Assembly (NCBI RefSeq): GCF_933775445.1
Contig: NC_065873.1
Location: forward strand, 124,001 to 188,000
DNA: 64,000 nt
Direction of reading: 5' to 3'
Origin: Argentina anserina
Lineage: Eukaryota; Streptophyta; Magnoliopsida; Rosales; Rosaceae
The notes beneath the pieces were generated by a model, which saw nothing but the letters and a program-made list of their open reading frames with translations, was not told the origin of the DNA and made no database searches. A program made the position numbers and the translations under genes. Of this stretch, positions 61,535 to 64,000 are shown piece after piece; position 1 is the stretch's first letter; every line of letters starts with the position of its first letter.

Positions 61535-62357
61535 AAATTTGCTCCACACCCATATTTTCTCACTTTCATCACCACTTACTTAGTTAATTGACACATGTCT
61601 TCTAACCTTAACTATTATAACTATGGTTACTCTACATATTAATTTTATTTTATTTTTTATTTTATCTAATCTTTTTCTTTAAACAAAGTATCAAATCATA
61701 ATACTATATAATTAATAAAATTTATTATATATTGTTGAAGTTAAAAAAATCAAAGCCTAATATATATTAATCAACGAGTAGTATATAATTTCTCTTTTTC
61801 AACAAGTGAGTAACAAGCTTCCGAAAAAAAATGCAAGAGAACAAGTTTGATCATATATCTACAAGTCAGTCTTGGGAACATAGTATCGCTAAGAAAAATA
61901 ATATAGAAAAATATTCAAAAGAAGAACATATCTCCTTCCATTATAATCGAATTTAATATATTGTCATCATGTTATAACTACTGAAAATGTCATAAACAAT
62001 ATCCAAAAATGAACACTAAAAATTAAAACGATCAAATATATGAATGAGATTAATGATTAGTATTATGAAATGAGAAAAGATTAGTATAATATAAACTAGG
62101 ATCATAAAGTTTATATGCATGATTGAGTAGCATCGAACGTTGGGAAAATAAGTCAAATAACTTCAATGATATTAGGATTTGATATTTTATTATTAGGATT
62201 TGACATTTTGGTTTTAAAATAAAAAACAAAAGAAAGAAAAAGATTATAAAAAAATATGTAAAGAAACTATAGTTAGAGTAGTTAAGGTTAGAAGACATGT
62301 GTCAACTAATTAAATGGGTGATGATGAAAATGGGGAATAAGGGTGGGGAGAAAATTT
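61535..62357. mobile_element. Long-inverted-repeat (MULE-like) element
   Basis: About 120 bp at the left (AAATTTGCTCCACACCC onward, including TTGACACATGTCTTCTAACC and TTAACTAT) reappears inverted at the right end. Both arms share ACACATGTCTTCTAACCTTA exactly. The 600-bp interior is very AT-rich and non-coding. No convincing target duplication was found. Confidence 0.8.
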
Positions 62358-63209
62358 GCAACCTAGAATTGACCGACATTTTAAGGAAAAATGATAGCAT
62401 CATCAATCACTGCTGATGATGATGATGGCTGATTCCTGGTGCAGAAGAGACCGTCACGCTTGGGCCACTTGGTCTAAGACTTATTTGGGCCTTAGTCTCC
62501 TGGTTTCTGTTGCTGAGGTGCCTGCCTCTTGATATAGCCATATAGGTAGCTTCATGTTGCATTTCAGTGACCCCGAAAGGCCTTCAGGCTTCAAACACAA
62601 GACAAGACCTCTTGTCTTGATCACTTGCTGCAAACTAGACTCATCGTTATAGAAGAAAGAGGATCAATCACTTACCAAGTCAAGTCTCAAGGATTCCAGC
62701 GGCATTGCACCAAAATTGAGCATAAAGCTGGATGCACTGAACAGCAAACTCGGATAAACAGCAGCTTCTCTACTATTTAGCTTCCCATTTTAAATCCACA
62801 ATTACCTTCTTTTCAGTCTATGAAATGGAGACAACATTCTAAATTATCAGGCTGCAATCTGCATCACTAGCATAAGATCACAAACAAATACAGGCAGAAA
62901 ATTTGAAGCTAGAAATTTGAGTCCTTATATGCAGAAGGGTATCCTCCAAGATTCCATCCGTAATTTAAAAGTGGATAGGAGATTAACTTTGTTGAATGTA
63001 TAATTCCAAAATACAACTATTTCACCACAAATTACTCTGGCATGATATCTTACTTACATGGATCCAGGCTTCATTGGCAGTTACATACAACTAGGTCGCA
63101 TCAGTTCAAAATATACCCTCAAGCAAAAGGTAATAAGCCACAAGCACCATCAATCCACCAAAAACTGCAAAGAAGCACATCAACTTCAAAGCACAAGCAC
63201 TACACCCCA
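62358..63209 (-). other. Probable 3' flank of the RAD52-like gene
   Basis: No coding similarity was recognised. The sequence is less AT-rich than its left neighbour and lies directly downstream of the stop codon at 63210, so part of it is likely the 3' untranslated region. Confidence 0.4.
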
Positions 63210-63353
63210 CTACGGCAAATCTTCATGGTAAAGATGAAGACCAAGCCCAAAGTGTGCACAAGCTTGACAAAATGCCATTGCTTCAGCCTTCTGTACTGGA
63301 TCCCCATAACTTGTGTCATCTACTGAAGCAGTCCCTGTAGAGTCCCAAAAAAT
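63210..63353 (-). CDS. RAD52: RAD52-like protein, last coding exon (gene continues beyond window)
   Basis: A 144-nt minus-strand exon begins after the acceptor CTACCAG (63360-63354) and ends at TAG (63210-63212). It encodes 47 residues including STGTASVDDTSYGDPVQKAE and AMAFCQACAHFGLGLHLYHE. The GT-S--D--DPV-AE--AF--AC--FG-GL-LYHE pattern is the C-terminal end of plant RAD52-like (RAD52/ODB) proteins, single-strand-annealing DNA-binding proteins of the nucleus and organelles. The N-terminal exons must lie to the right; none was recognised between 63361 and 64000. Which plant paralogue this is cannot be decided from one exon. Confidence 0.75.
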   Translation of the reverse strand: MFWDSTGTASVDDTSYGDPVQKAEAMAFCQACAHFGLGLHLYHEDLP

Positions 63354-63360
63354 CTGGTAG

Positions 63361-64000
63361 AAACAGCAAACAAACTGTCAGATCCTTCCTTTGTTATACA
63401 ACCAATCTGAATGCATTTAAATGAGCATCAACCAGAATTTCTGCAAACATTTTTAAGTCATTGAAACGAGAAACCCCTTCTGACTTCAGCTACTAGAAGT
63501 CTAGAACCTCCGGGGCTGATTGTTACCACTTTTATTATTCGTTTTTGGCTTTATTTCGGAGGCATAGAAGTATGCAGAACCACATGGGAGGTGGGAGAAA
63601 GGGAGAGAAAGCGTATTGTGATAGAATGGAACATAAAAATGGAAACTGAATAGTTTATATATATAGTTTTTGTTCTATAGATAATTATGTTGACCAATAT
63701 TTTAAAAAGCGAAGGCGTACCTAAACACGTTTTCTTAAGAACTCTAAGCCTTAAAACTTGAGACGTATAAGGCGTAAGCCTTGTGTTATAAAAAAATTAG
63801 TAGTTAAATGTATAAATATATAATCATACACATACAAAAAGAATAAATATATATAAGAACTTACTAATTTATTACATTTAGATATAATGAAATTCATAAT
63901 CCAAACGTTTTAGATAGTTTTCATCAAATTAAACACATTATATAAATAAATATAAACATATACCTAAAAAAATTATTTTCTAAGGCATAGTAAAATGCGT
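63361..64000. other. Probable RAD52-like intron with transposon-like AT-rich DNA
   Basis: No exon was recognised. From about 63690 the sequence has AAGGCGTAAGCC-type motifs like those of short plant DNA transposons, but the other end is outside the window. Confidence 0.4.

Overview
This is a nuclear genomic window from a flowering plant, almost certainly a eudicot. It has AT-rich intergenic DNA, GT-AG introns, dispersed host genes and nested transposable elements of every major plant class. The genus cannot be named from the sequence. No prokaryotic, plastid or rRNA/tRNA features were seen.

Host genes, left to right. (1) 1370-5984 (-): a seven-exon Ycf45/SPD1-family P-loop NTPase gene whose reconstructed frame is broken by one TGA and whose Walker A motif has lost its first glycine; probably a young pseudogene. 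(2) 6437-7223 (+): a small three-exon gene for a glycine-rich GxGxG membrane-type protein, head to head with gene 1. (3) 27939-44715 (+): a complete 21-exon VPS52 gene (GARP/EARP tethering complex), 697 codons plus stop, spread over 16.8 kb because its introns have filled with transposons. (4) 51228-53932 (-): a complete six-exon gene for a 320-residue single-RRM RNA-binding protein with a Gly/Ala/Tyr/His-rich tail. (5) 63210-63353 (-): the last coding exon of a RAD52-like gene that continues past the right edge. As I recall, the Arabidopsis VPS52 and RAD52-1 genes also lie close together on chromosome 1, so genes 3 and 5 may be a conserved neighbourhood.

Mobile DNA. 7489-9964 is a PIF/Harbinger deletion derivative. 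11859-12912 is a hAT-type element with a perfect 8-bp target duplication. 13742-27730 is a transposon pile-up: a CACTA element cut by a truncated Ty3/gypsy element, which carries another insertion, followed by a decayed L1-type LINE ending about 200 bp before the VPS52 start codon. VPS52 introns hold three short hAT-type elements of one terminal-repeat family, each with its own perfect 8-bp target duplication, plus a LINE fragment interrupted by a gag-protease-only Ty1/copia element. 45230-48525 is a large inverted-repeat element full of simple repeats. 54814-55504 is a MULE-type element with a perfect 9-bp duplication. 56224-59827 is an intact LTR element (577/578-bp LTRs, 5-bp duplication CATTA) with no recognisable gag or pol. 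61535-62357 is another long-inverted-repeat element.

The host genes do not form a pathway. Vesicle tethering, RNA binding, organellar recombination and plastid functions are independent, each with its own promoter. The main interest is the transposon archaeology: which insertions are datable, how an essential gene tolerates them, and a few coding-like orphan segments (9970-10617, 48631-48784) that I could not assign. All exon structures were deduced by reading splice signals and conserved frames by eye; no search was run.
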